A stretch of DNA of 64,000 bases from Bacteroidetes bacterium HGW-Bacteroidetes-5 (lineage in GTDB: Bacteria; Bacteroidota; Bacteroidia; Bacteroidales; UBA932). Shown here in pieces: positions 1 through 8,902 of the stretch (the stretch's first letter is position 1; every line of letters starts with the position of its first letter). The position numbers and the translations under genes were made by a program. The notes below the pieces were generated by a model. That model saw only the letters and a program-made list of their open reading frames with translations, made no database searches and was not told where the DNA came from. The stretch covers positions 372,001 to 436,000 of the forward strand of contig PHDC01000001.1 of assembly GCA_002842515.1 (NCBI GenBank), in the 5' to 3' direction.

Positions 1-1
1 C

Positions 2-475
2 CGATACAAAACCGATGGTTCTACAGGAGGTTCTGCCTGCCACGTTCCAATTCAAACTGCAGAGATGTACCTGATAAGAGCGGAGTGTAATGCCAGGGAC
101 GGAAAGCTTCAAGAAGCCCTTAACGATGTGAATGCCATTTGTTTGAAGAGATATAAAACAGGTACATTTACTGCTTTGACACCTGCCGATTTCCAGAACA
201 ACAAAGATAAGGTTTTGGAGAGAGTGTTACTGGAGAGAAGGAGAGAGCTTTATGGCAGAGATTTACGACTTTTTGATCTAAAGAGGCTTAACGAGTCATA
301 CTCTCACAACCTGGGGTCGCTCAGAATTCAGGTCCCTGCCAACGACCCAAGGATGGTATGGCCAATCTTCAAACCGTATATAGATATGAACTCCGAACTT
401 GAGCAGAATGAGAGAAGTATAACAGGAGTAAAATACTTCAACAGCCTGGGTGTAGAGGTTCCTATTACAGATTAA
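2..475 (+). CDS. SusD/RagB family outer-membrane lipoprotein, C-terminal fragment (5' end outside window)
   Basis: The frame is open from base 2 and no start is visible, so this is the 3' end of a gene that begins upstream. The translated tail carries the features of the SusD C-terminus: a helix of the type AEMYLIRAECNARDG, the LLERRRELYGRDLRLFDLKRLN stretch split over about residues 78-99, and a final segment ending near an IxMNSELEQNERS motif, the usual SusD position of NPxxxQNPGY. SusD proteins are surface lipoproteins that form a lid on a SusC TonB-dependent transporter and bind the imported nutrient. Its SusC partner should lie just upstream of the window. A TlpA-like gene follows 52 bases downstream on the same strand. 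The substrate cannot be read from this fragment. Confidence 0.9.
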   Translation, partial: RYKTDGSTGGSACHVPIQTAEMYLIRAECNARDGKLQEALNDVNAICLKRYKTGTFTALTPADFQNNKDKVLERVLLERRRELYGRDLRLFDLKRLNESYSHNLGSLRIQVPANDPRMVWPIFKPYIDMNSELEQNERSITGVKYFNSLGVEVPITD

Positions 476-527
476 GTCACGGCAAAACAAAAGGGTTAAA
501 AACAAAACTAAAGATTAAAAAAATAAA

Positions 528-1625
528 ATGAAAAAAATACTGATACTTGCACTGTTTATTCCACTTTTTGCATTTGGGCAAAAGAATATTGGTTACACAA
601 TTGAGGGAAAAATCGCGGGAGCTCCGGAAGGAAAAGTAGAGATATTAAACGCATTTGACGGAAAAACCCTTAACTCAGGGGTTGTCTCATCCGGAGTGTT
701 TAAACTCGAGCAACGGGAGAAATTTATTGGAACAGCTGCTGTTTTAATAATTGAAGGAAAAAGATTGTTGCCAAATCTTTTCATTGAACCCGGAAAAATA
801 ACTATTACCGGAGAGTTTGAAAAGCCTTCTACAATAAAAGCAAGCGGAACTCCTTCCAATGACGCCTGGAATATCTACCAAAAGGAGATTGCTCCTTTGG
901 ACGAAAAGATTAACAGAGAGCGAAATGCAATCAAAGCAGAAACAGATCCGGAAAAAAAGAGGGTTCTTATGGCCGAAAATCAGAAGTCTTACGACCAATT
1001 TTATGATTTCAGGAAAAAGTTCGCAAAAAAGTACAACAACACCATTATTGCTCCGATGTTTCTGTCTGCAGGTACCGGTTATCTGGATTACAAAGGGTTG
1101 AGTGAACTGATGAGTATTTTTGACCCTAAAACTCCGGAAAATTGGTACACAAACAGATTAAAGGAGAGGACAGATATTATGAGTAGAGTTGATTACGGTA
1201 AGGTTGCTCCGGATTTTACACTAAAGGATCCCGACGGTAAAAAAATTACCCTCTCCTCATTAAGAGGTAGTGTTGTTCTTATAGATTTCTGGGCCTCTTG
1301 GTGCGCACCGTGCAGAGCAGAGAATAAAAATGTTGTAGAGTTGTATAACAAGTACAACCCTATGGGTTTTACCGTAATGAGTGTATCTATCGATGAAGAC
1401 AAAGATAAATGGGTAAAAGCAGTCAAAGATGATAATCTGCCTTGGAAAAATCAGGTTTCCAGCCTTGTTGGCTGGGAGTGTCCGGTAGCCAAACTCTATG
1501 GCCTGGCTTACGGTATGACAGGTGTACCCTACTCTGTTCTTCTGGATAAAGATGGTAAACTCTGCGGTTACAACTTAAGGGGAGAAGAGTTAAAAGCGAA
1601 GCTGAAAGAGATTTTTGGCGAGTAA
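528..1625 (+). CDS. TlpA-like thioredoxin-fold protein with N-terminal DUF4369-like domain
   Basis: A 365-residue exported protein. A hydrophobic signal peptide covers residues 1-17 (cleavage near AFG-Q). Residues about 22-115 look like the beta-rich DUF4369 domain common in Bacteroidota, followed by a charged helical linker (about 120-175). The thioredoxin domain starts near residue 225 and has the active site WASWCAPCR with cysteines at about 259 and 262, and a cis-proline region GVPYS near residue 340. Such proteins are periplasmic thiol:disulfide reductases of the TlpA/ResA type. It directly follows a SusD gene, so it probably belongs to that uptake operon. A terminator hairpin lies 38 bases after its stop. 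The partner proteins that it reduces are unknown. Confidence 0.88.
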   Translation: MKKILILALFIPLFAFGQKNIGYTIEGKIAGAPEGKVEILNAFDGKTLNSGVVSSGVFKLEQREKFIGTAAVLIIEGKRLLPNLFIEPGKITITGEFEKPSTIKASGTPSNDAWNIYQKEIAPLDEKINRERNAIKAETDPEKKRVLMAENQKSYDQFYDFRKKFAKKYNNTIIAPMFLSAGTGYLDYKGLSELMSIFDPKTPENWYTNRLKERTDIMSRVDYGKVAPDFTLKDPDGKKITLSSLRGSVVLIDFWASWCAPCRAENKNVVELYNKYNPMGFTVMSVSIDEDKDKWVKAVKDDNLPWKNQVSSLVGWECPVAKLYGLAYGMTGVPYSVLLDKDGKLCGYNLRGEELKAKLKEIFGE

Positions 1626-1663
1626 ATAATTTGGTTAGGTTAAGTACGTTAGTAGTGGTTAAA

Positions 1664-1697
1664 GAGAGGCCGTCAGATTTGTCGACCTCTTTTTTTA
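1664..1697 (+). terminator. Rho-independent terminator after the first SusD-TlpA pair
   Basis: AGAGGCCG (1665-1672) pairs with CGACCTCT (1683-1690) with one internal mismatch, followed by a run of T residues from 1690. It closes the first transcription unit before the ECF sigma gene. Confidence 0.75.
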
Positions 1698-1718
1698 GTT
1701 TCCGGTTGAAATATTTTA

Positions 1719-1726
1719 TAAATTTG
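1719..1726 (+). promoter_or_regulatory. Putative -7 box for the ECF sigma gene
   Basis: TAAATTTG matches the Bacteroidota -7 consensus TAnnTTTG. No convincing TTTG -33 element lies at the usual spacing. Transcription would begin near 1732, which favours the ATG at 1774 over one at 1729. Confidence 0.45.
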
Positions 1727-1773
1727 GATTGTGTTGTTATCACCGCTCAAATAAACAAGATTATATAATCAAG

Positions 1774-2358
1774 ATGCAAGATAATACTCATAAAAGCAAT
1801 TTTTCAAATAACAAATTCCTTCTTGATGCCCTAAGAGAGGGGAAAGAGGAGGCATATGAGTATATTTTTTTAAAGTATTACAATAATCTTTACTCTTATG
1901 CATTCAGAATTCTCAACAACGAAAGCGATGCTAAGGAGTGTGTTCAGAGTACATTCTGTCATATATGGGATATAAGAAAATCATTGAATATCAATGACTC
2001 CTTAAAATCTTATATCTACAGATCTGTCTATAACGGATCCATTGATATAATCCGCAAGAAAAGGGTGCTCGAAAAATATGAAGAGAAGGGATTTTTGGAT
2101 ACTTATATATATAGTGTGATTCAGAATCCGGAGGCAGAAATCAAACTTCTTGGATCTGAGACAAGAAAGGCTGTTCAGAGCTCAATAAACTCATTACCGG
2201 AGAGATGCAGGGAAATTTTTATCAGATGCAGAGTTAAGGGGTATACACACGCAGAAATTGCATCCAGCCTTAATATCTCAGTAAAGACGGTGGAAAATCA
2301 GATGACAATTGCTTTAACAAAGCTTAGAGAAAAGCTCAAGTATTTTATTTTCTTTTAG
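1774..2358 (+). CDS. ECF RNA polymerase sigma-70 factor (Bacteroidetes type)
   Basis: A 194-residue group IV sigma factor. The region 2 signature is present near residues 20-90 (LRNNESDAKECVQSTF-type segment, then the W-D-I-R region 2.3/2.4), and region 4 near residues 135-190 contains SLPERCREIF and the helix-turn-helix GYTHAEIASSLNISVKTVENQM. The start at 1774 was chosen over an in-frame ATG at 1729 because residues before it match nothing in the family and a -7 box at 1719 would place the transcript start after 1729. A FecR anti-sigma gene follows 45 bases later, then SusC with an STN domain, so the likely role is to activate this Sus locus when the transporter binds its substrate. Confidence 0.92.
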   Translation: MQDNTHKSNFSNNKFLLDALREGKEEAYEYIFLKYYNNLYSYAFRILNNESDAKECVQSTFCHIWDIRKSLNINDSLKSYIYRSVYNGSIDIIRKKRVLEKYEEKGFLDTYIYSVIQNPEAEIKLLGSETRKAVQSSINSLPERCREIFIRCRVKGYTHAEIASSLNISVKTVENQMTIALTKLREKLKYFIFF

Positions 2359-2403
2359 GGGTTACACTCTTCCGATGCGTCTTAGGTTAAATAGTTTTTT
2401 AAG

Positions 2404-3585
2404 ATGCAAGTAAAAAAGGGTGTAGTAACAGATGTTATGTTGTCTAAAATGCTCGCCGGAAGAGCAAGTGACGATGAGGTTGAAAATTTTGCCGACTGGA
2501 TAAAGAATATTGATAATGAAAGATACTTCGAGCAGTTTAAAGAGGTTTGGCACGCTTCTCAAAATATTCAATCCGGTGATGAGTTAATTGATCAATCGTT
2601 AAAATCTCTTTTATATTATATAAGAAATCGTAAAAGAAAAGAGCTCTTCAGAAAAAGGGTCATCTTCATTGCATCCACCGCTGCAGCAATTTTGTTGGTT
2701 TTCGGACTCTTTTCAATGTTTGAATTTATAAGAATTTCCGGCAAATATGATAACGTACTCTTCTCAGACCTTAAATACAACTCAGAATCTATAAAAGTAG
2801 AGTTGGCAGACGGAAGGGTAATAAACCCGCTCACAGAGAGTATAGGAGTGGAAGAGGGGTATCAAGAGAGCCTCACTACTCAAAACCCCAGAGAGATAAA
2901 CTATCAAAGAGAGAGTAGACTTTTAACCGATAAAAAAGACAGCCTTAAATTCAACTCCGTTTCAATTCCTGCCGGAGAGAGGTTCGTAATAATTCTCTCA
3001 GACGGTACAAAGGTATATCTGCATTCAAACTCCTGTTTAAGGTATCCTGTAAGTTTTAACTCATCCTCCAGAAATGTTTCATTAGCAGGTCGGGCATATT
3101 TTGATGTAAAAAAATCTGATGTCCCTTTTATAGTAACAACAAACGATTTAAGCGTAGAGGTTCTTGGGACTACCTTTGATGTCGAATCTAAAAAGGGTGC
3201 TGACAACTCATCAGTAATTCTCATTGAGGGATCTGTTAAGGTTCATACAAGCAAGGAGAGTAAAATAATCAGCCCTAATGAGATGTTCTCGTTTAGCCGA
3301 AGGCAGGGGGAGAGTTCTGTGAGTAGTGTAGATTCAAAAGCAATGACACAGTGGAAAGACGGAATACTGGTACTGAGGGAGCTATCTTTCAATGAGCTTA
3401 TCGAGAGTCTATCCTCTTGGTATGGAGTTGAGATAATTAACCGATCTTCAATTTCCAATGACGAGCGATTTAATGGGAAATTTGACAGAGAAAATATTGA
3501 AGCAGCAATTAAAACAGTGGCTATAAGCGCAAAAGTTAGGTATAGAATTGATAAAGGAAGACTTATAATTGTAGATTATAAATAG
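2404..3585 (+). CDS. FecR-family anti-sigma factor
   Basis: A 393-residue membrane-anchored regulator. The N-terminal about 80 residues are cytoplasmic and should hold the sigma factor (includes DEVENFADWIKN). One transmembrane helix is at about residues 88-110 (VIFIASTAAAILLVFGLFSMF). The periplasmic FecR domain spans about 175-290, with the typical segments AGERFVIILSDGTKVYL, LAGRAYFDV and FIVTTNDLSVEVLGTTFDV. The last 70 residues (FNELIESLSSWYGVEI onwards) match the DUF4974 C-terminal domain that contacts the STN domain of SusC. It sits between the ECF sigma gene and susC, the standard order of a transporter-controlled sigma/anti-sigma switch. Some FecR proteins are proteolysed or act positively; the sequence alone does not tell which applies here. 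Confidence 0.93.
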   Translation: MQVKKGVVTDVMLSKMLAGRASDDEVENFADWIKNIDNERYFEQFKEVWHASQNIQSGDELIDQSLKSLLYYIRNRKRKELFRKRVIFIASTAAAILLVFGLFSMFEFIRISGKYDNVLFSDLKYNSESIKVELADGRVINPLTESIGVEEGYQESLTTQNPREINYQRESRLLTDKKDSLKFNSVSIPAGERFVIILSDGTKVYLHSNSCLRYPVSFNSSSRNVSLAGRAYFDVKKSDVPFIVTTNDLSVEVLGTTFDVESKKGADNSSVILIEGSVKVHTSKESKIISPNEMFSFSRRQGESSVSSVDSKAMTQWKDGILVLRELSFNELIESLSSWYGVEIINRSSISNDERFNGKFDRENIEAAIKTVAISAKVRYRIDKGRLIIVDYK

Positions 3586-3590
3586 AAAAA

Positions 3591-3631
3591 GCGGGAGATC
3601 CTAAGGCCTGGTAAACTTTAATCTCTCCCGC
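3591..3631 (+). other. Inverted repeat between fecR and susC
   Basis: GCGGGAGA (3591-3598) is perfectly complementary to TCTCCCGC (3624-3631), an 8-bp GC-rich stem with a 25-base loop. No T run follows, so it is not a simple terminator. It lies in the 90-base leader of susC and could be an RNA hairpin that stabilises or attenuates the transporter transcript. Confidence 0.5.
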
Positions 3632-3675
3632 AAAACCGATCAATAATATTTATTAACCAGAAACGATGCAAAACT

Positions 3676-6600
3676 ATGAAAACTTTTTCAAAATGGAGAA
3701 AAAAGTGCTTCAATGGAAGACACTTGCTACGGCAGTTTCTATTAGTGCCGATTCTTTTCTCTCTTCTTTTTCCTCCCCTTTTAATGGGAGCGAATCAGCA
3801 GGAGAAGATCACAATTAATCTTAAAGAGGTTAACATTATCGATTTTTTTAATGAGATAGAGAGAATATCTCCTTATAAATTTTTCTACAAAAATTCACAG
3901 GTTGAATCACTTCCTAAAATTTCTATCGAGGCTTTTGAAGAGACAATCGTATCTATTCTAAACAAAGTTTTTTCAAAGACAAATCTTACCTACATTCTTA
4001 ATGACAAGCAGATTGTAATTCAGCAGAAAATCGGATTGCAGACTGATGTTGTTAAAATATCTGTTTCGGGGCAGGTAGTTTTTTCGGAAGACTCATCTCC
4101 CGCACCGAACGCCAATATTATGGTAAAAGGTATAAGGGGATTGGGAACAACTACAGGTCTTGACGGTAAGTTTACCATTAACAATGTGCCTAAAGATGCA
4201 ACACTAATTGTCTCGTTTATCGGCTACATCACTCAGGAGATTCAGGTAAATGGCAGGGCTGTTATAAATATAGCTCTCATTGAAGACGAGGCTCTGTTGC
4301 AGGAGGTGTATGTTACAGGTTATCAAACACTACCCAAGGAGAGAGCTACCGGCTCTTTCTCTAAGATTGACACAAAAGAGTTGGAAAGAACTCTCTCTTA
4401 CAGTATTCAGGACAAAATTATTAACGGTACCCTGAGCGGTTTGAATCACGACCCGAATACAGGAATCTCCGTAAGAGGTGTTGCAACCATTAACGCTAGC
4501 AGACTTCCGCTAATAATTGTGGATGGATTTCCTCTTCAGGTGGATATCAGTCATAGCACCAGTCAGGATGATGCTCTTGATTTTGAGAACCTTTCAAGAG
4601 CTCTAAACTCAATTAACCCTAATGATGTAGAGAGTGTTACCGTTTTAAAAGATGCGGCAGCAGCCTCAATATATGGAGCGAGAGCAGCAAACGGGGTTAT
4701 TGTTATCAATCTTAAAAAGACAAGTGCAAAAATATCTGAACCAGAGGTCAATTTCTCTACAAACTTCTCCTTTAAGCCTAAACCGAATGTAAATAAATTA
4801 CCATATTGCAACCCGGAAACCTACTTTCAGATAGAGAAGAGCAGATATGAGGCCGGTTGGTATACAAATAATACAACAAGTGCTACTGAGTACACAAATA
4901 TGGCCGATTACTTTTATGTAAGGGCTCGCGTTAGAGATGGTATTCTTACACAGAAAGACCTTCTTGATTTGGAATACCAGATGCAAACTTACGACAACAG
5001 AAAAGAGTTTTCTGACTATTTTTTACAAAATAGCGCTCACCAACAGTATAACATATCAGTTAACCAGAGAGTGGGATTTAATAACTACCGCTTCTCCATT
5101 GCATACGACAAAGACTTGGCTCATAATAAAGGGAACAATGACGATAGGTTTGTTGTAAATTTCTCAAATCAAGCTAAACCACTTGATTGGTTGGTTATCA
5201 CTACCAGTGTGAATCTTAATCTAAGAAATGAAGAGAAGAACGGAGTAACTATGACCGATCTGTTCAACATTCCTCAACATCAAAGAATCCTTGATGAAAA
5301 CGGCAATTACACATCAATGAGTAAAGGGATTCAGGGGGGCATCTCCACAGGACGACAAATTCGTGATGATGTTGTAAAGATGTATAACTACTTCCCTTAC
5401 GACTGGAAATGGAACATAAAGCAGGAGTGGGATAATATGGACAATACCATCAAGAGTGTTAGTACAAGATTGCAGGGAGGCATTCAGGCTAAGCCATTTG
5501 GAGATATCCTCACAATAGATGCCAAATATCAGTATGAGTTCGGTTCATCCAAACAGAAGAACTATTACAATGAGCAGACATTTCTGGTAAGAAATCTGGT
5601 GAATACATTTGCACAGCCGGCACTGTTACCTGTACCTAAGGGTGGAATTCTGGAGCACCAATACGGTACAAACTATGCTCATAACTTCCTGGCTACGGCA
5701 CTTTTCAATAAGACTTTTAACAAACACAATGTAGTTGCTCTTGGAGGTATTGAAATCCGGGAACAGAACAGTGACAGATCCAATGTCCGCCGATATGGCT
5801 ATGACCCTCAAACATTGGCATATGTTGCTCAAATAGATTTTCTTACCAAATTCCCAAGGAATCTGATGGCAAATCAGAGCCCATATTTTATTGATCCTCA
5901 GGCTCAATGGACCACAATCTACAACTTTTACGATAAAATTGACAGATTTGTATCCTGGTTCGGGAATGTTGCATACAACTACAACGACAAGTATGACTTT
6001 ACCGCAAGCTGGAGGCTAGATCAGTCAAATATGTTCGGAGACTCTCCAAAATACAGACAGGTTCCTTTATGGTCGCTGGGTTTAGGCTGGTCAATTGATA
6101 AAGAGCCCTTCTTTAAACTTGATTTTGTAGACAGGCTAAGATTAAGAGCCACATACGGCTCCAGTGGTAATGTAGATAAATCTACAAGCCCCTATGCTAT
6201 TGCAGGAATTGGGGGTTCGTACACTAACTCAACACTCGCTCTGCCTGGTGCAAAATATACCAACCCGGCAAATCCGGAGTTAAGGTGGGAGAAGACTAAA
6301 CAGGTCAATATAGGTCTTGAATTCTCGCTGCTTAATAACAGAATTTCGGGAACAGTAGATTATTACTTTAAAAATAGCGAAGATCTGCTCGCCACAAAGA
6401 ACATAAATAGTACATATGGTTTCACAAGCGCCAAATTTAATGTGGGTGCCATACAAAATAATGGAATAGACATAACTATTGCACATACACTAAAAAAAGG
6501 TGCATTCTCGTGGAGAACCCAGTTGATATATTCGCATAACAAAAATGTTATTACAAAGACTGACAAAGATATAATCCTCAACAACACCTCGATATCTACA

Positions 6601-7341
6601 GCTTTAATGTATCAACAGTACCGGGTTGTTCAGGGAAGGCCACGCTTTAACCTGCTCTCAATGCCTTGGGGAGGTTTGGATAAAGATGGATTTCCTCAGT
6701 TTATTTTTAAAGACTCGGTATATAACTGGCAAACACCTCAAAACCCAACCTGGACAAATTATAAATTTGCAGATCTAAAATATGAGGGTACAACACTTGC
6801 TCCTAACTACGGTTCCTGGAATAACATATTTTCATACAAGGGTTTTGAACTATCAATGCTACTCTCTTATAAATTTGGTCACGTTTACCAGCATACAGCA
6901 CCTTTTAGGGTAAGTAATAACGACCTCTTTGGTATTGCACAAGGTAACTATATCTCTCGCTATGCTAAAGAGTTTGAGCAGATGTGGAAAAATCCCGGAG
7001 ACGAACTTAAGACAGACATCCCTAGAATGCCTTATCACCTCACAGGAGCGCAGGTTAGAGCACTAACTATCTGGTATACATACCCAGTCAACTATGGAAG
7101 TCATCTTACAGAGAGTGCAGCACATATTAGGTTTCAGCGAATAAGTCTTGCATACTCCCTGGGCAGAAAGATACTGCCAAAAATGTTCAGCAGAATGACT
7201 TTCACAATGCAAGGAAGGAATTTAGGGATAATTGCATTCAATAAATATCACGAAGATCCGGAATATCTACCGGATATGATGGGTAATTTTATTCTTAGCA
7301 CAAGCCCTGAATTCACATTCAGTATTATGGCAACATTTTAA
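3676..7341 (+). CDS. SusC/RagA TonB-linked outer-membrane transporter with STN signalling domain
   Basis: A 1221-residue outer-membrane receptor. After a long basic signal peptide (about 1-40), residues about 45-115 form an STN (secretin/TonB N-terminal) domain, including ITINLKEVNIIDFFNEIE, which in this family touches FecR to signal substrate binding. A carboxypeptidase-regulatory-like domain follows (about 128-205, with VKGIRGLGTTTGLDGKFTI). The plug begins with LQEVYVTGYQ and contains SVRGVATINASRLPLIIVDG and VTVLKDAAAASIYGARAANG, both SusC hallmarks. The remaining residues form the 22-strand barrel, ending in an aromatic-rich terminal strand (FTFSIMATF). It is followed after 19 bases by its SusD. 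The imported compound cannot be deduced; no glycan-degrading enzymes are adjacent, and thioredoxin-fold proteins follow instead. Confidence 0.95.
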   Translation: MKTFSKWRKKCFNGRHLLRQFLLVPILFSLLFPPLLMGANQQEKITINLKEVNIIDFFNEIERISPYKFFYKNSQVESLPKISIEAFEETIVSILNKVFSKTNLTYILNDKQIVIQQKIGLQTDVVKISVSGQVVFSEDSSPAPNANIMVKGIRGLGTTTGLDGKFTINNVPKDATLIVSFIGYITQEIQVNGRAVINIALIEDEALLQEVYVTGYQTLPKERATGSFSKIDTKELERTLSYSIQDKIINGTLSGLNHDPNTGISVRGVATINASRLPLIIVDGFPLQVDISHSTSQDDALDFENLSRALNSINPNDVESVTVLKDAAAASIYGARAANGVIVINLKKTSAKISEPEVNFSTNFSFKPKPNVNKLPYCNPETYFQIEKSRYEAGWYTNNTTSATEYTNMADYFYVRARVRDGILTQKDLLDLEYQMQTYDNRKEFSDYFLQNSAHQQYNISVNQRVGFNNYRFSIAYDKDLAHNKGNNDDRFVVNFSNQAKPLDWLVITTSVNLNLRNEEKNGVTMTDLFNIPQHQRILDENGNYTSMSKGIQGGISTGRQIRDDVVKMYNYFPYDWKWNIKQEWDNMDNTIKSVSTRLQGGIQAKPFGDILTIDAKYQYEFGSSKQKNYYNEQTFLVRNLVNTFAQPALLPVPKGGILEHQYGTNYAHNFLATALFNKTFNKHNVVALGGIEIREQNSDRSNVRRYGYDPQTLAYVAQIDFLTKFPRNLMANQSPYFIDPQAQWTTIYNFYDKIDRFVSWFGNVAYNYNDKYDFTASWRLDQSNMFGDSPKYRQVPLWSLGLGWSIDKEPFFKLDFVDRLRLRATYGSSGNVDKSTSPYAIAGIGGSYTNSTLALPGAKYTNPANPELRWEKTKQVNIGLEFSLLNNRISGTVDYYFKNSEDLLATKNINSTYGFTSAKFNVGAIQNNGIDITIAHTLKKGAFSWRTQLIYSHNKNVITKTDKDIILNNTSISTALMYQQYRVVQGRPRFNLLSMPWGGLDKDGFPQFIFKDSVYNWQTPQNPTWTNYKFADLKYEGTTLAPNYGSWNNIFSYKGFELSMLLSYKFGHVYQHTAPFRVSNNDLFGIAQGNYISRYAKEFEQMWKNPGDELKTDIPRMPYHLTGAQVRALTIWYTYPVNYGSHLTESAAHIRFQRISLAYSLGRKILPKMFSRMTFTMQGRNLGIIAFNKYHEDPEYLPDMMGNFILSTSPEFTFSIMATF

Positions 7342-7360
7342 CCTTTAGCAAATTAATGAT

Positions 7361-8839
7361 ATGAAAACAAAAAATATATTTCATTGGTTACTATTTGCTC
7401 TTATCTTCATTATAACTGGTTGTAATGAATATTTGGACATTAAACCTAAGGGGCAAATGATACCGTCATCAATAGATGATTACAGAAAAATACTGGATTT
7501 CGTAGGTAATAAAAACAGCGTAGGACTTCAAAGTACAATATACAATACTTACGGAATTGCAAACTTTCTCACTGATGACTATCAGGTAGCGGACTCAACT
7601 ACTTATAAGAGTATTCTAAGTGTTGCCGGAGTGCCCCTTAACGACAGAGGAGATCTCTTCCGTTGGGCAAAAGAGGGTGCCATATACACAGAAGAGCAGG
7701 AAGACCCTGACTGGCTCTCTATGTATGGTCAGATTTACATTGCAAATACTGCCATAGATGGGGTGCCTAAGGTACCCGGCTCTGAAAGTGCAAAAAATGC
7801 GCTTATTGCTGAGGCTAAATTTCACAGAGCTTTTTGTCATCTGGCTTTGGTAAATATTTATGCAAAACATTATACGGCTGCAAATGCAGATAAAGACCCC
7901 GGGATTCCGTTAAGACTGGATCTCTCTCTCACTGCACCACTTACCAGAGCTAGCGTAAAAGAGGTATACGATGCAATAATTGATGACCTTGAGACAGCTA
8001 CTCCAAACCTTCCAACAAGTCAGCAATTCAACCACAGGCCAAACAGAGCATCCGGATATGCACTTCTTGCACGGGTATATCTATATCAGGGGAACTATGC
8101 CAAAGCTTTGGAGAAAGCCAATCTTGGGCTGGCACTTACTAACTTCTTATATGACTTTAACACAGTGCTAGTTCGTACGGTAGGAGATGCTAAATATAAC
8201 TTTTTTAATGTAGCACTTGTAGCAAATGCCTGGTTTGATAAAGAGCTTTTGTGTCAGAAAGAGAGTTGTATGGTGAGCGGCACCTACCACTACTCATATA
8301 TGTTAAGCGATGCACAAACAGTTAATAATCTCTTTGATGTAGTAAATGACCTTCGCTTCTTCGTTAAATTTGGCACACTAAGCGGTGCAAGTTATACATA
8401 CGGAGAAATTTCCCGCAGATGGGCTACTCAATACTATCCTATAGTCGGGGTAACAGTGCCTGAAATGCTATTGACAAGAGCAGAGGCACTAGCCAGAATC
8501 GGTGGAGCAGCTAACCTGACATCTGCAATAGCAGACCTTAACTATTTAAGAGTTAACAGGTACATAACTGGAACTCATATAGATTATATTGCCGCTAATT
8601 ACAACAAAGAGCAGGTAATTCAGTTGATACTTAATGAAAGGAGAAGAGAGTTATGGGGAAACGGACTTAGATGGTTTGACCTTAAAAGGCTCAATGCTAT
8701 AGAGAATGCCAATATCACCATAAAGAGAAACTTCACAAACGATATGCTGCCTCCAGGAGATGTTCACTGGGTGATGCCTATTGGTAAGAAGTATATAAAC
8801 CAGAGCCCCGAAATTATTCAAAATGAAGGGTATAATTGA
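7361..8839 (+). CDS. SusD/RagB family nutrient-binding lipoprotein
   Basis: A 492-residue lipoprotein. The signal peptide ends in a lipobox (ITGC, lipidated Cys21) followed by NEYLDIKP, the usual SusD start. TPR-like helices are seen at about 140-250 (AEAKFHRAFCHLALVNIYAKHY; ASGYALLARVYLYQGNYAKALEKA), and the C-terminal RagB motif MLLTRAEALARIGG ... LNERRRELWGNGLRWFDLKRLN occurs around 365-445, ending near QSPEIIQNEGYN. It pairs with the SusC encoded 19 bases upstream, on the cell surface. Like the partial SusD at the window start it is followed by TlpA-type genes, suggesting two related uptake operons placed in tandem. Ligand unknown. Confidence 0.95.
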   Translation: MKTKNIFHWLLFALIFIITGCNEYLDIKPKGQMIPSSIDDYRKILDFVGNKNSVGLQSTIYNTYGIANFLTDDYQVADSTTYKSILSVAGVPLNDRGDLFRWAKEGAIYTEEQEDPDWLSMYGQIYIANTAIDGVPKVPGSESAKNALIAEAKFHRAFCHLALVNIYAKHYTAANADKDPGIPLRLDLSLTAPLTRASVKEVYDAIIDDLETATPNLPTSQQFNHRPNRASGYALLARVYLYQGNYAKALEKANLGLALTNFLYDFNTVLVRTVGDAKYNFFNVALVANAWFDKELLCQKESCMVSGTYHYSYMLSDAQTVNNLFDVVNDLRFFVKFGTLSGASYTYGEISRRWATQYYPIVGVTVPEMLLTRAEALARIGGAANLTSAIADLNYLRVNRYITGTHIDYIAANYNKEQVIQLILNERRRELWGNGLRWFDLKRLNAIENANITIKRNFTNDMLPPGDVHWVMPIGKKYINQSPEIIQNEGYN

Positions 8840-8902
8840 TGTATTATATCGTGCTTATGCCTGATATTTATTAAAATTATAACGATCTAAATACAAATTG
8901 TT

